Shown piece by piece: positions 25,885 to 35,882 of a DNA stretch of 64,000 bases. Within the stretch, counting starts at the first letter, position 1. Each line of letters opens with the position of its first letter. This DNA is from JARYLZ01 sp964388275 (GTDB lineage Bacteria > Bacteroidota > Ignavibacteria > SZUA-365): the NCBI GenBank assembly GCA_964388275.1, contig CAYLZD010000010.1, forward strand, positions 1 through 64,000, given 5' to 3'. The notes beneath the pieces are model-generated. The model was not told the origin of the DNA and did no database searches. It saw nothing but the letters and a program-made list of their open reading frames with translations. The position numbers were made by a program, and so were the translations under genes.

Positions 25885-27654
25885 ATGAAATGGACGAGCT
25901 TGCCGAAGCGGAACACGGCGTCGGCGCGTATGCGATTCTTCCGGATTGTCCTCCCCGGGATGACGTTGCTTTGCTCTTTTTGCGTCTCCCTCTCTTACGG
26001 CCAGGAATTGGATAGACTGGAAGAAATACAGCCGTTTACATTGCAGGGCAATGTGAGCGGCACAACGACCGGCTACTCGATGTCGGGCATCGAGCGCAGG
26101 CAGACGCCGTTTTCATGGATGTTCAACGGCGCCGCGACGGCCACCGTTTACGACGTGGAAATGCCTTTCAGTTTCATGTTCGCCGAACGCGAGCGCGAGT
26201 TCCATCAACCGTTCAATGAATTCGGCATTTCCCCGAGTTACAAGTGGGTGAAATTGCATCTCGGATACAGGTCTCTTTCCTGGTCGCGCTACACGATGGC
26301 CGGGATGCGTTTCGCGGGCGCCGCCCTGGAACTGATGCCGCAGGACTTCCAATTCGCCGTCATGTACGGCCGGCTCGCGCGCGCCGTGGAGGAGGATCCC
26401 GACAACCCGCTGGCAGTGCCGGCTTACAAGAGAACAGGCGGCGGCGCCATGGCCAAGATCGGCAATGAAAACGGTTTCTTCCAGGTGTCTCTTTTCTGGG
26501 CGCTGGACGACACCGCCTCGCTCGCCCGTCAGCCGTCGTACATACTTCCGCAGGAAAACGTGGCCGCAGCCTTCGGCGCCTACTTCGTCGCCTTCGATTG
26601 GCTGACGGCGGAACTCGACGTCGGCGCCTGCTTCCTCACGAACAACCTTTTCTCGCCGGAACTGTCGGGCAGCGGACTCAGCGGCGGAAAGCAGCAGAGC
26701 CGCGTCAGGCATTTCAAGCGTTTCTTCGACTTGCGCACTTCATCCACGCTGTCTTTCGCGATGAAAACAGGCCTGCTGTTCCGCTTTCCCTGGATGAACG
26801 CGCGACTGGATTACGAAATAATCGAACCGGAATTCACCGCCTTCGGCGCCTATTATTTCAACTCCGACATACAGAATCTCACGCTGGCCCCGAGTTTCCA
26901 ACTCTTCGACGGCGCCGTGAGGGTGACGGCCTCCGGCGGCGTGCAGAGCGACAACGTGGGCAACACAAAGACGGCGACAACGACGCGCTTGATAACCTCG
27001 GCAAACATCGGCTGGTCGCCCAACAACGTCTGGAATATCGACGCCATGTTCTCGAATTACGCCACCAGCCAGGCGGCCACACGCGAACCGCTCAACGATT
27101 CCATCAGGGTGCGGAACGTCAATACATCCATCTCGCTAACACCGCGCATGATGCTGGAATCCGACGCGTTGAGGCATGTAGTGACACTCGCGGCCGGCAC
27201 GATGGTCTACGACGACATGAACATCGTTACGGGCCGTTTTTCCGGATCTTCCACCACGACAACCTCGTTGTCGTACAACCTGGGATTCAAGGAAACCCCG
27301 TGGACCACCGGCGCCGCTATCAACTGGTCCAACACCGAAACGGCGTTCGGAGTGACGAAAAATGTGGGCTTCGCAATCAACGGCGCCACATCATTTTTCG
27401 AAAGCGCGCTGAGTCTCAGCCTCACTATCGGATACTCCAGCATCACCGTCGGATCGGCGGACGCCTCGGGTGTGCTCACGCAGACTCTCGGAGTAGGATA
27501 CCGGGCGTCGAACGACGACCAGTTCACGTTCTCACTTACCGGAAGCCAAAACGGAGGCGGTTCGGAAATCAATCCGGCCTATCGTGAATACACCGCCACC
27601 GTGAATTACAACAGAGCGATTTCCTGGACTCCCTCGGGGGCCGATACTCCATGA
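25885..27654 (+). CDS. Outer-membrane beta-barrel protein
   Basis: A 589-residue exported protein; ATG 25930 (MRFFRIVLPGMTLLCSF) gives a cleaner signal peptide and may be the true start. After SYGQ the whole sequence alternates hydrophobic and polar residues with frequent aromatics: WMFNGAATATVYDVEMPFSF, LHLGYRSLSWSRYTMAGMRF, TTTRLITSANIGWSPNNVWN, TVNYNRAISWTPSG. This is the pattern of a large beta-barrel. Glycosylated-looking polar loops and no plug or TonB box are seen. It is the gene before the TANFOR-type giant protein (54 bases apart), so it may anchor or export that protein. No named family is recognised. Confidence 0.72.
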   Translation: MKWTSLPKRNTASARMRFFRIVLPGMTLLCSFCVSLSYGQELDRLEEIQPFTLQGNVSGTTTGYSMSGIERRQTPFSWMFNGAATATVYDVEMPFSFMFAEREREFHQPFNEFGISPSYKWVKLHLGYRSLSWSRYTMAGMRFAGAALELMPQDFQFAVMYGRLARAVEEDPDNPLAVPAYKRTGGGAMAKIGNENGFFQVSLFWALDDTASLARQPSYILPQENVAAAFGAYFVAFDWLTAELDVGACFLTNNLFSPELSGSGLSGGKQQSRVRHFKRFFDLRTSSTLSFAMKTGLLFRFPWMNARLDYEIIEPEFTAFGAYYFNSDIQNLTLAPSFQLFDGAVRVTASGGVQSDNVGNTKTATTTRLITSANIGWSPNNVWNIDAMFSNYATSQAATREPLNDSIRVRNVNTSISLTPRMMLESDALRHVVTLAAGTMVYDDMNIVTGRFSGSSTTTTSLSYNLGFKETPWTTGAAINWSNTETAFGVTKNVGFAINGATSFFESALSLSLTIGYSSITVGSADASGVLTQTLGVGYRASNDDQFTFSLTGSQNGGGSEINPAYREYTATVNYNRAISWTPSGADTP

Positions 27655-27708
27655 TCTGTTTCCAAACCCTGCCGACGGACACCCGCATATTGTAAAAGGA
27701 AGCACCCC

Positions 27709-30700
27709 ATGAAAAGCATATCGAAGACTCGGCGCGCCTTGTTCGCACTGCTGTTTGCAGCTTCGCTGTCCGCACCGGCCGTTTCCCAGCCTTATCCGCT
27801 GCAGGTGACAGTGACTATTGTGCCGCCATACAGTCCTCTTCTGTCCGACTGGGAGGCGAATCCTGACCGCATACAACTCACGGTGCGCAATACGAGCGCG
27901 GGCACTCTTCAATTCCGGCTTTCCGGCACTCTCGAAAACAGCGACAAGTCCATACGCATCTGGACCAAGAACAACGCTCCGATGCAACCGTTCAACATCG
28001 GTCCGAACGGCATGCTTAATCTCAGCGGCCGCGATTACAACCTGTTCAATCAGAACCAGGTGGACGGGACAGGCGTGGACAGGGATCAGGTGGCGCGCAG
28101 CGGCCGCCTTCCCGAGGGATCGTACACGATCTGCGCGCAGGCGTTGGACTACGTGACTCTGGCGCCCCTGTCGGCGCCACCGCCCACGGGCTGCCAGTTC
28201 ATCAACATACAATACGCGGAAATTCCCCAGCCGATATCACCTCAATGCGCTTCCACAGTGCCGATGCGCACTCCGCAGTTGATCATGCTGCAGTGGACGG
28301 CGCCGGTGGCGGGCGTGCCGCCGGCCGAGCTCGGCAACATCCGCTACGAATTGATGCTCGTGCCCGTGGCGCCGGGCAAGACGCCTGAAGCTTCGATCGA
28401 GGCGCCGGGAGACCCGGCGCTGTTCGTTCGCCGCGATCTGACCTCGACCCTGTTCCAGTACGACGCCATGCTGCCCTTGCTCGTCAAGGGCAAGACTTAC
28501 GCCTGGCGTGTGCGGGCTTATGCCGTCGGAGACAGGGTAGCATTTCGCAACGCCGGTAAAAGCATAGTCTGCTCATTCCTCTACGGCGAACCCGACAAGC
28601 GCACCAGCGCCCTGTGTTTCACCTTGGATCCGGTGGAACCGAGGAGCGGCGGGGTGCTGACAAGCAGTCCCGTGCCGGTGTTCAAGCTTAAAGCGGCCCC
28701 GGACATTTCGAAACAAGGCATCAAGGGAGGGCGTCTCCGCATATGGCGCATGGTGAACAAGGACGAGAGCCTTGCCGCCGTGACCGTGCGCACGCCGGTG
28801 CACGACAAGGAATTCACCGGCAACGCAGAAACCGATATCGCGTTGTCGCCCATGACCGGCGATTCGACGGCGATGGAGCTGAAATTCGCCGCGAAGGAGG
28901 ATGCCAAATTCACCGCGACCACGGAAATCTGGTATGCCTGGCGTTTCGACCTGCGGCACGACAGCGCCTCCATCCGCGCCGATTCGCTCGAATGTATACG
29001 CGGCGAAACCGCCAGCACACTGGGCACATTCAGCTGGGCGCCCTGCTTCGCCATGACAGCCGAGCAGCCAGTCCACAACGGGCGCTGGACGAGCGGACCG
29101 AAGCCCCTTTTTTCCGTGAAGGTGACTCCCGGCATCAATCACCTGTCCATCACCGGCGGCACACTCAACATTTGGAAGATAGACGATTCCACGAAGACGG
29201 AAATCGGAACCCGCTTCCCTGACAGGCGCATCGTTTTCTCCGGAACTCCGTCCACCAATCTCGCACTCCGCACGGCGGCCGGAAGCGATACGATACTTGA
29301 TCTGAAATTCGTCAATCACCCCGGGGCGACAAAGGAATGGCTGCCCGAGAACGGTGCGTGGTATTTGTGGGATTTCACGGCGGACTTCGACCAGTACGCC
29401 GTCCGTCAGGACAGGCAGCCCTGCACGGTGTCGAAAATCGTCAGCAGCAGAGGCGTCTTCCGTTATGATTCGACGGCCGCGAGGGATACCTCGAAACCCG
29501 CGGCCTGCGTCGGTCTCGAACCGGTCTCGCCTGAACAGAAAGGCGTCTGGTACAAGAGCAACAGGCCGCAATTCCGGTTGCACGCGTCGCCGGCCGTCGC
29601 GCAGGCGGGCATCAAAGGCGGCAACCTGAAAATCTGGGAAATGAACACCGCGAGCGAGGACACCTCCGTCGTGTTCGCCCGAGCGCCGGTGTACGACCGC
29701 AAGTTTTCCGGCAACAACACGATCCATATCGAGACGAAACCCGATTCCGCCGGGGGCACTCCGGTGAACCTCGTGTTCATCAACGAGAACCGGAGTTCAT
29801 CGACCGACATTTACAAACACGACTTCACACAGGGCAAGTCCTATCTCTGGCGCTTCACGATGGGAGTGGACAGCGTGAAGATCCGCAAGGATTCCGTGCA
29901 TTGCGCCGTGGCCGAGGTAGTGTCAACTCCCGGCATTTTCACTTTCGACACCACGTACAGGCCTGGCGACGTGCCGATCGCCGAGTGCGTGCGGCTCACT
30001 GCCCAGCAGCCGCCGGACCGCGGTTTCTGGAAAAAGGACTCCCTGCCGCTGTTCACGCTCAAGGCTGTGCCGGAAATAGTCACATCCGCCGTGCGTGGAG
30101 GCCGGCTGCAGGTCTGGCAGATGAACAGTTCGCGCGAGGACACGACTCAGGTGCTCAAACGCGCTCCGGTGTTCGATCAGAGCTTCTCGGGCAGCGCGGC
30201 GGCTAACTTCGTTCAGAGGATGGATTCTACGGGCATGCCGCTGCTCGATCTCAAGTTCGTGAACTTCCCGGGAGCTGCGAAGCGATTCATTGCAATACAG
30301 AAGAAGAGCTATTTGTGGCGCTTCACGCTGGCGTTCAATCGTGCGACCATCAGGCGGGACAGCTCCTGCACGCGCGACACGGTTCGAAGCGTACTCGCCG
30401 TGTTCACCGCGGATTCCACCGCTACCGAGGGTTGCCTGGACGTCTGTTCCATCGCCGCGCCGGTGCTGCAAACGCCTGGAACGCAGCAATTCAAACCGAA
30501 TGATTCGCTCCGCGTGGGCCGCTTCAGCATGAAACTGGTCACCGTAAGCGGTTCGCCCGCGGCGCTGAGCGGCACCGGACTGATACCGATTCCGTTCATG
30601 AGAACCGTGAAGATCGCGGTGGAATTTTTCGACATAAAGGTCAATGCCAACAACGAAGTCTACGAAGGCGATATCACGGCCCAGCAGGCCGAAGACGCCA

Positions 30701-33591
30701 CGCTCACGAAGGAACTCGCCAACGGACTCGGCGACGCCCTCGGCCTGACGGAAGAGCAGCTCAAGACGGTCTACGGCATCACAACCGACGCGGCGCGGCT
30801 GGTCAGCGCTCTGGCCGGACAGCCGGCGAAAATGCCTCTCGGTTTCGACAACGAGATCATGGGTCACAAGGTGGTGCTCGGCATAATAGGCATGGTGTTC
30901 AAGCCCACGGCGGCGTACATGAACATGGTCATGTCCTACGCCATACCGGAATGGGGGCCGGAGATTGCCGTGGGCCTCGGCGCCCGCAAGATTTGCGTTT
31001 CGCCTTCCGGCATCGGCGGCGACGGCAACGTGGAACTGTATCTGCCCGCCGACCTCGGCTACACGGCCAGCACAACCTGGAGCTTCAAATTCCTCGCGCC
31101 GAAGGGCGAGGAGCCCGGTTGTTATCTGGCGCTGGACTGCAAGGGCTTCAAGGAGCTGCATCTCAGCGCGCAGGTGGAATTCCCGCGCGCCTGGCTGAAA
31201 CCCTTCCCGACCGACGACGGCACGTCCAAAGTCAAGGCCAAGTTCCGCACTGCAATTTCCCGGGGAGGAAACTTCCTCGCCGCGGCGAGTCTCGACCGCT
31301 GTGAAATCGCGGGAGTTCCAGGCCTGGTTCTCGAAGTGCAGGAAATGAGCATAGACAAATCCATCGAGGCGAACCCCAACGGCATCTTCTTTCCTGACGG
31401 TTATGTGGGTGTGAAGGACAACACCTGGCAAGGCTTCTTCATCAAAAGGGCGAGCATTTCGCTGCCGCCCGCCCTGCGCACCTTCGACGCGAGCCAGCCG
31501 CCGCAGTTGGCGGTTCAGAACCTCCTGATCACGAAGGCGGGCATCACCGGAAGCTTCAGGGGCGAGAACGTGTTCCAGTATCCGACCGGCAACTTCGGAT
31601 CCTGGGGCGGCAGTCTCGACACGATCGGCGTGGAGATCGTCAGCAGTTCGCTCAAATCCGGCTGGTTGAAGGGTAGAATTCAGATGCCGATATCCGATTC
31701 CCCCTTCAAATACTCCGCCACGCTGTCGCGTCCTCTCGCAACCGACACGGCGAAGTCTCTGCGCATGGCCTTCGTCATACAGCCGGCCGACACTTTCCAG
31801 GCCAACATCTGGATGGCCTCGATCAAGCTGTTTTCGACGTCCAGCATAACTCTCGGCAACGACAATCCGCAGCGCCAGTTCAGGGCGGTCGCCATACTCA
31901 ACGGGAGCGTGTCCATAGCGGGGACGGTCGGCAACGTGCCCGGCGTGAACCTGCTCGGCATCGGCTTCCAGAACATGAAGCTGCAGAGCGTCAAGCCCTA
32001 TTTCACGAAAGGCACGTTTAGCTTCGCCAGCCCGCAGAAAGGCCTGGCTGGATTCCCGATCTCAATATCCAACATCAACATGGAGAACAAGACGGTCTCC
32101 AACAAGGACCTGACGGGAATCAAGTTCACAATAAGCGTCAACTTCGCTCCGGGTTCCACGGCCATTGGAGGGAGCACGACGCTCACAATCTGGGGTGAAC
32201 TGGATGTTAGCGGGGGCGGACAGAAGTTCAAATACAACAGCATCGAACTGAACCAGATCACGGTGAACGCCGACCTGGGGCCGGTTTCGATAGTCGGGTC
32301 GATCACCTTCTACAGGAACGACCCGGTGTTCGGAAACGGCTTCCGTGGGGCCGTGCAGGCGAAAATCATCCAGATGATAGACGTCACGGTGACCGTGCAG
32401 TTCGGCAAGGTCAGCACGTACCGGTACTTCTACATTGATGCCAAGGCCATATTCAGCCCCGGCATCCCGATCGGCGCGGGACAGTTCCAGACGGGAACCG
32501 CATTCTACGGCTTCGGCGGCGGTTTCTGGTGGAACATGCGCAGGGAAGGACCGGGAACGCCCGGAGTGCCGACTTCCTCGGCCGTCGCCGGATCGACCCC
32601 CGGCGCGACGGTCTCCGGCTTCCGCTTCGTGCCGTCCGAGGGCGTTTTCGGCTTCAAGGCGATGGTGGTGATGGGCACATACCCGTCGTCCGCCGCTTTC
32701 AACGCCGATGTCATTCTTGAAATCGAGCTGATTCGCAACACGAGCACCGGCGGCATTTCCATGGGCCGCATCACGCTGCAGGGCAACGGTTACATGATGG
32801 CGGAAGTGACCGCGAGGCAGAACGCGAAAGTGACGATGTTCTGCGATCTCACCTTCTATTTCCCGCAGAAGATGTTCCACGGGATATTCACCGTGAGCAT
32901 AAGCGCCACACCGGTGACGGGCGGCGGCACTGCCGTGCTTCATATCGAGGCGGGCAACTGGTACTTCAAGATCGGAGAACCGAGCAGCCGCATGCAGATC
33001 CGCCTCGCCTCCTGGCTCGGGCAGGTGGGCGCTTATCTGATGATGGGCAAGAATCTTCCACCGCCACCTCCTCCGCCTGAAAACGTGCGCCGGATAATCG
33101 GTTCGCCCACGTCGAGCCGCAACACGAACATCGCGGCCGGGAACGGTTTCGCCTTCGGAGCGGATATCTCCTTCGATACGGGACGGCAGACTTGGGGAAT
33201 CTTTTACGGGCGCTTCGCCGCCGGCGGCGGCTTCGACATAGCGGTGCTGAAACAGAATAATTGCACCGGCATCAACAAATGGCAGGCGCAGGGACAGCTC
33301 TATGCCTATGTGTCCGGCTCTGTCGGCTTGTACGTCGATATCAGCGGCCATCTTTGGAAGCCCTGCGGGCCTTGGTACTGCAAGATTTGCAAGTGGTGCA
33401 AGTGCTGTTACTTCGGTTACAAGGGTGAATTCCAGATCCTCGGCATCAACGCGGCCATGCTGCTCGAAGCCGGAGCTCCCAATCCGCTCTGGGCGAAGGG
33501 AACGGTGAGCGGCAATTACAATATCCTGGGGGGTTTGGTCAAGGGACATTGCACTTTCAAGTTCTCCAAGGGCACGGAGTGCAGAATATGA
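27709..33591 (+). CDS. Giant TANFOR-type surface protein (1960 residues)
   Basis: A very large exported protein. The signal peptide ends near residue 26 (APAVSQ). The N-terminal about 230 residues match the TANFOR pattern of Bacteroidota surface proteins: VTIVPPYSPLLSDWEANPDR, then LPEGSYTICAQALDY. Four tandem repeats of about 143-160 residues start near residues 302, 445, 600 and 759, each with a C(F/V)xL opening, (A/I)xGGxLxIW and FSG. Residues about 930-1900 are repetitive beta structure, probably a long fibre or barrel-like stack. Near residue 1785 is a proline run (PPPPPPP). At about 1883-1905 there are six cysteines (CGPWYCKICKWCKCC). No T9SS domain ends the protein. Its stop overlaps the FN3 gene start. 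I suggest a structural component of a surface appendage. Confidence 0.8.
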   Translation: MKSISKTRRALFALLFAASLSAPAVSQPYPLQVTVTIVPPYSPLLSDWEANPDRIQLTVRNTSAGTLQFRLSGTLENSDKSIRIWTKNNAPMQPFNIGPNGMLNLSGRDYNLFNQNQVDGTGVDRDQVARSGRLPEGSYTICAQALDYVTLAPLSAPPPTGCQFINIQYAEIPQPISPQCASTVPMRTPQLIMLQWTAPVAGVPPAELGNIRYELMLVPVAPGKTPEASIEAPGDPALFVRRDLTSTLFQYDAMLPLLVKGKTYAWRVRAYAVGDRVAFRNAGKSIVCSFLYGEPDKRTSALCFTLDPVEPRSGGVLTSSPVPVFKLKAAPDISKQGIKGGRLRIWRMVNKDESLAAVTVRTPVHDKEFTGNAETDIALSPMTGDSTAMELKFAAKEDAKFTATTEIWYAWRFDLRHDSASIRADSLECIRGETASTLGTFSWAPCFAMTAEQPVHNGRWTSGPKPLFSVKVTPGINHLSITGGTLNIWKIDDSTKTEIGTRFPDRRIVFSGTPSTNLALRTAAGSDTILDLKFVNHPGATKEWLPENGAWYLWDFTADFDQYAVRQDRQPCTVSKIVSSRGVFRYDSTAARDTSKPAACVGLEPVSPEQKGVWYKSNRPQFRLHASPAVAQAGIKGGNLKIWEMNTASEDTSVVFARAPVYDRKFSGNNTIHIETKPDSAGGTPVNLVFINENRSSSTDIYKHDFTQGKSYLWRFTMGVDSVKIRKDSVHCAVAEVVSTPGIFTFDTTYRPGDVPIAECVRLTAQQPPDRGFWKKDSLPLFTLKAVPEIVTSAVRGGRLQVWQMNSSREDTTQVLKRAPVFDQSFSGSAAANFVQRMDSTGMPLLDLKFVNFPGAAKRFIAIQKKSYLWRFTLAFNRATIRRDSSCTRDTVRSVLAVFTADSTATEGCLDVCSIAAPVLQTPGTQQFKPNDSLRVGRFSMKLVTVSGSPAALSGTGLIPIPFMRTVKIAVEFFDIKVNANNEVYEGDITAQQAEDATLTKELANGLGDALGLTEEQLKTVYGITTDAARLVSALAGQPAKMPLGFDNEIMGHKVVLGIIGMVFKPTAAYMNMVMSYAIPEWGPEIAVGLGARKICVSPSGIGGDGNVELYLPADLGYTASTTWSFKFLAPKGEEPGCYLALDCKGFKELHLSAQVEFPRAWLKPFPTDDGTSKVKAKFRTAISRGGNFLAAASLDRCEIAGVPGLVLEVQEMSIDKSIEANPNGIFFPDGYVGVKDNTWQGFFIKRASISLPPALRTFDASQPPQLAVQNLLITKAGITGSFRGENVFQYPTGNFGSWGGSLDTIGVEIVSSSLKSGWLKGRIQMPISDSPFKYSATLSRPLATDTAKSLRMAFVIQPADTFQANIWMASIKLFSTSSITLGNDNPQRQFRAVAILNGSVSIAGTVGNVPGVNLLGIGFQNMKLQSVKPYFTKGTFSFASPQKGLAGFPISISNINMENKTVSNKDLTGIKFTISVNFAPGSTAIGGSTTLTIWGELDVSGGGQKFKYNSIELNQITVNADLGPVSIVGSITFYRNDPVFGNGFRGAVQAKIIQMIDVTVTVQFGKVSTYRYFYIDAKAIFSPGIPIGAGQFQTGTAFYGFGGGFWWNMRREGPGTPGVPTSSAVAGSTPGATVSGFRFVPSEGVFGFKAMVVMGTYPSSAAFNADVILEIELIRNTSTGGISMGRITLQGNGYMMAEVTARQNAKVTMFCDLTFYFPQKMFHGIFTVSISATPVTGGGTAVLHIEAGNWYFKIGEPSSRMQIRLASWLGQVGAYLMMGKNLPPPPPPPENVRRIIGSPTSSRNTNIAAGNGFAFGADISFDTGRQTWGIFYGRFAAGGGFDIAVLKQNNCTGINKWQAQGQLYAYVSGSVGLYVDISGHLWKPCGPWYCKICKWCKCCYFGYKGEFQILGINAAMLLEAGAPNPLWAKGTVSGNYNILGGLVKGHCTFKFSKGTECRI

Positions 33592-35774
33592 AGCAGCGCA
33601 CGATACTCCCAATCGGATCGACGAAAACGAAAATGATGAACAACTCCTCTTTCTTCGTGAAGCGCGGGAAGTCGCTCCGCCGCCTGCTCGGCGTGCTGCT
33701 TCTTTCCGGGCCCGTGCTGCCGGCGCAGACGACTACGGAAGCGCCGTCGCGCACCGTGCCGCACGATCCCGGCTTCGCCTCCATACACCTGCTCGCCCGC
33801 GCTTCTTCTGATTCCATAATACTGCGCTGGGCGCCGGGCACACCTCACGCATGGCGGCTCTGCAACCGCATCGGATACACCGTCAAGCGGCGCTCCGCCT
33901 CGGGCGGGACCGTGACCCTGACGCAGGAACCCCTGCTCCCGTGGGATCCCGATCAGCTGAAGGACGCGTTGGACGCGGCGCCTCAAAACCGATATATCGG
34001 CGTGGCCGCACTCGCTCTCTGGAGCGACACGACTCTGATCGGCATCTCCGACAGTCTCGGCCTCGATACGCTCGAAGCCAACGCCGAGCGCAACACGCTG
34101 CTCTACGGCTACGCGTTGTTCAGCGCCGATAACGATCCGAGCGTGGCCGGCATGACGGCGCTGCGTTTCGTCGATCGCTCCGTGCGAGCCGGCGAGACCT
34201 ACACGTACATCGTCTCGATGAGCGAAGCGCGGGATTACCGGATCATCCCGGGCGAGGTGACGGTAGTCGCGGGACCGGACGCCACCGTCCTGCCGCCGCC
34301 GAAGGATTTAACCGCGGAGGGATCCGACGGCCGCATCGACCTGGTCTGGTCGGCCCCTGAATACCCGTACACGGGATATGAGGTGCTGCGCTCCGACGAC
34401 GGAGGCCGAACCTACCGGGCTCTCACCGTCACTCCCATCGTCATTCTTCGCAACGAGAGCGGAAATCCGACGCCCGGGTCGTTCCGGGATACCGCCGTCG
34501 TCAATTACCGGGTTTACGGATACAGGGTGAGGGGCATCGATGCTTTCGGCATGACCGGCCCCCATGCCGAGGCGAGCGCCTCGGCCCGCGATCTGACACC
34601 GCCGTTCACCCCCTTCGTGCGGAATCCCGAACAACTCGGCAGCGACAGGATCAAGCTCTCCTGGGAGGTGCCGGAGGCGGTTCCGGATCTGGCCGGCTTC
34701 CACATCTCGCGCAGCGCCTTGTCGGACAGCGGATTCAGACGCATAACGGACAAACCGCTCCCTAAATCGGCGCGTTCCTTCACCGATGACAAGCCAGACG
34801 AAGCCGAGCCGTTCTACATCGTTTCCGCTATCGACACGGCGGGAAATATCGCGAATTCGCTGCCGCTTTTTGGTTTTGTGCTCGACACGCTGCCGCCGGC
34901 CGTCCCGACAGGCCTGACGGGCGTAATCGACAGCAGCGGCATCGTCACGCTGCGCTGGAACGCGAACCGCGAGCGCAACCTGCTGGGTTACAGGGTCCTC
35001 TGGTCGAATGCGCTCGACCACGAATTCTCGCAGCGCACCGGGCAGGTGTGGAAAGACACGGTGTTCACGGATACGGTGGAGGTGAACACTCTGACTAAGC
35101 ATGTGTATTACCAGGTTGCGGCCCTGAACTGGAACTACAACCACTCGCTGCCTTCCGAGCCGCTGGAAATCCGCAGGCCCGACGTGGTCCCGCCCGAAGC
35201 GCCGGTGTTCACGGACGTGCTCGCCAGCGACTCGTCGGTGCTTCTCCGTTGGGTGCCTTCCGGCAGCGGCGACCTGCGCGAGCATGTCTTGCTCAGGCGC
35301 GTATCCGGCGAAGACAAGTGGATGCCGCTGGCAACGCTCGCACGCGGTTCGGATATGTACGAGGACCGGTCCGCGCGGACGAGCGTGATGTACGAATACC
35401 AGATCGAGGCCGTTGACAGCAGCGGACTGCGCGCCATGGCCGATGTGCCGGTGCAGGGCCGTCCTTACGATACCGGGCTGAGGCCGGCGCCTGCCGGCCT
35501 CCGGGCCGTCTACGATGAACGCAGCGGCGCCGTCACTATCGAGTGGCGTTACTCTCCGCGGCCGGATGAAGCCGTCTATTACGTGATTTACAGATCGTTC
35601 GAGGACGCTCCCATGATCGCCCTCGTCTCGGCGGAACTACCGGAAAACCGCTACACGGACAAGATGCTGGTGGGCGACGGCGATTATTCATACGCCGTCA
35701 GAGTGATGACACGCGGCGGCGCGGAGTCTCCGATGAGCGGCCGGGTGTCGGTGAAGGTGGGCGGATCGCGTTGA
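33588..35774 (+). CDS. Exported FN3-repeat protein
   Basis: A 728-residue exported protein. I chose ATG 33588, which overlaps the upstream stop (ATGA) with CGGAG nearby; an ATG at 33633 is possible. A hydrophobic signal segment lies at about residues 28-45 (LLGVLLLSGPVLPA). Six fibronectin-type-III-like domains follow, each with a (V/I)xLxW first half and YxxxR second half: SDSIILRWAPG, DGRIDLVWSAPE, SDRIKLSWEVPE, SGIVTLRWNANR, DSSVLLRWVPSG and SGAVTIEWRYSP. There is no T9SS domain. With the TANFOR giant and the barrel protein it forms a likely multi-component surface assembly. Domain count is by eye. Confidence 0.82.
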   Translation: MKQRTILPIGSTKTKMMNNSSFFVKRGKSLRRLLGVLLLSGPVLPAQTTTEAPSRTVPHDPGFASIHLLARASSDSIILRWAPGTPHAWRLCNRIGYTVKRRSASGGTVTLTQEPLLPWDPDQLKDALDAAPQNRYIGVAALALWSDTTLIGISDSLGLDTLEANAERNTLLYGYALFSADNDPSVAGMTALRFVDRSVRAGETYTYIVSMSEARDYRIIPGEVTVVAGPDATVLPPPKDLTAEGSDGRIDLVWSAPEYPYTGYEVLRSDDGGRTYRALTVTPIVILRNESGNPTPGSFRDTAVVNYRVYGYRVRGIDAFGMTGPHAEASASARDLTPPFTPFVRNPEQLGSDRIKLSWEVPEAVPDLAGFHISRSALSDSGFRRITDKPLPKSARSFTDDKPDEAEPFYIVSAIDTAGNIANSLPLFGFVLDTLPPAVPTGLTGVIDSSGIVTLRWNANRERNLLGYRVLWSNALDHEFSQRTGQVWKDTVFTDTVEVNTLTKHVYYQVAALNWNYNHSLPSEPLEIRRPDVVPPEAPVFTDVLASDSSVLLRWVPSGSGDLREHVLLRRVSGEDKWMPLATLARGSDMYEDRSARTSVMYEYQIEAVDSSGLRAMADVPVQGRPYDTGLRPAPAGLRAVYDERSGAVTIEWRYSPRPDEAVYYVIYRSFEDAPMIALVSAELPENRYTDKMLVGDGDYSYAVRVMTRGGAESPMSGRVSVKVGGSR

Positions 35775-35817
35775 TACGAAGCAAAAAAATCCGATAAATT
35801 CATCTGCTGTTTGCGGA

Positions 35818-35847
35818 CAGCCGGGGGCGCTGTCGCGTCGCCGGCTG
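35818..35847. terminator. Possible bidirectional hairpin between convergent genes
   Basis: CAGCCGG and CCGGCTG form a 7-bp stem around a 16-base loop, between the FN3 gene end (35774) and the MFS gene end (35883). No adjacent T-tract; a run of seven A lies about 30 bases away. Weak support. Confidence 0.25.
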
Positions 35848-35882
35848 CAGCCCTTGTGTCCGGCAGTGGAACGCGAGACCGC

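Noticed and set aside
29923..33612. Long minus-strand open frames opposite the TANFOR gene (502 and 516 codons)
   Set aside because: They lie entirely on the antisense of a strongly supported coding gene, have low-complexity His/Arg/Gly-rich translations, no signal or domain, and arise from GC-rich codon use.
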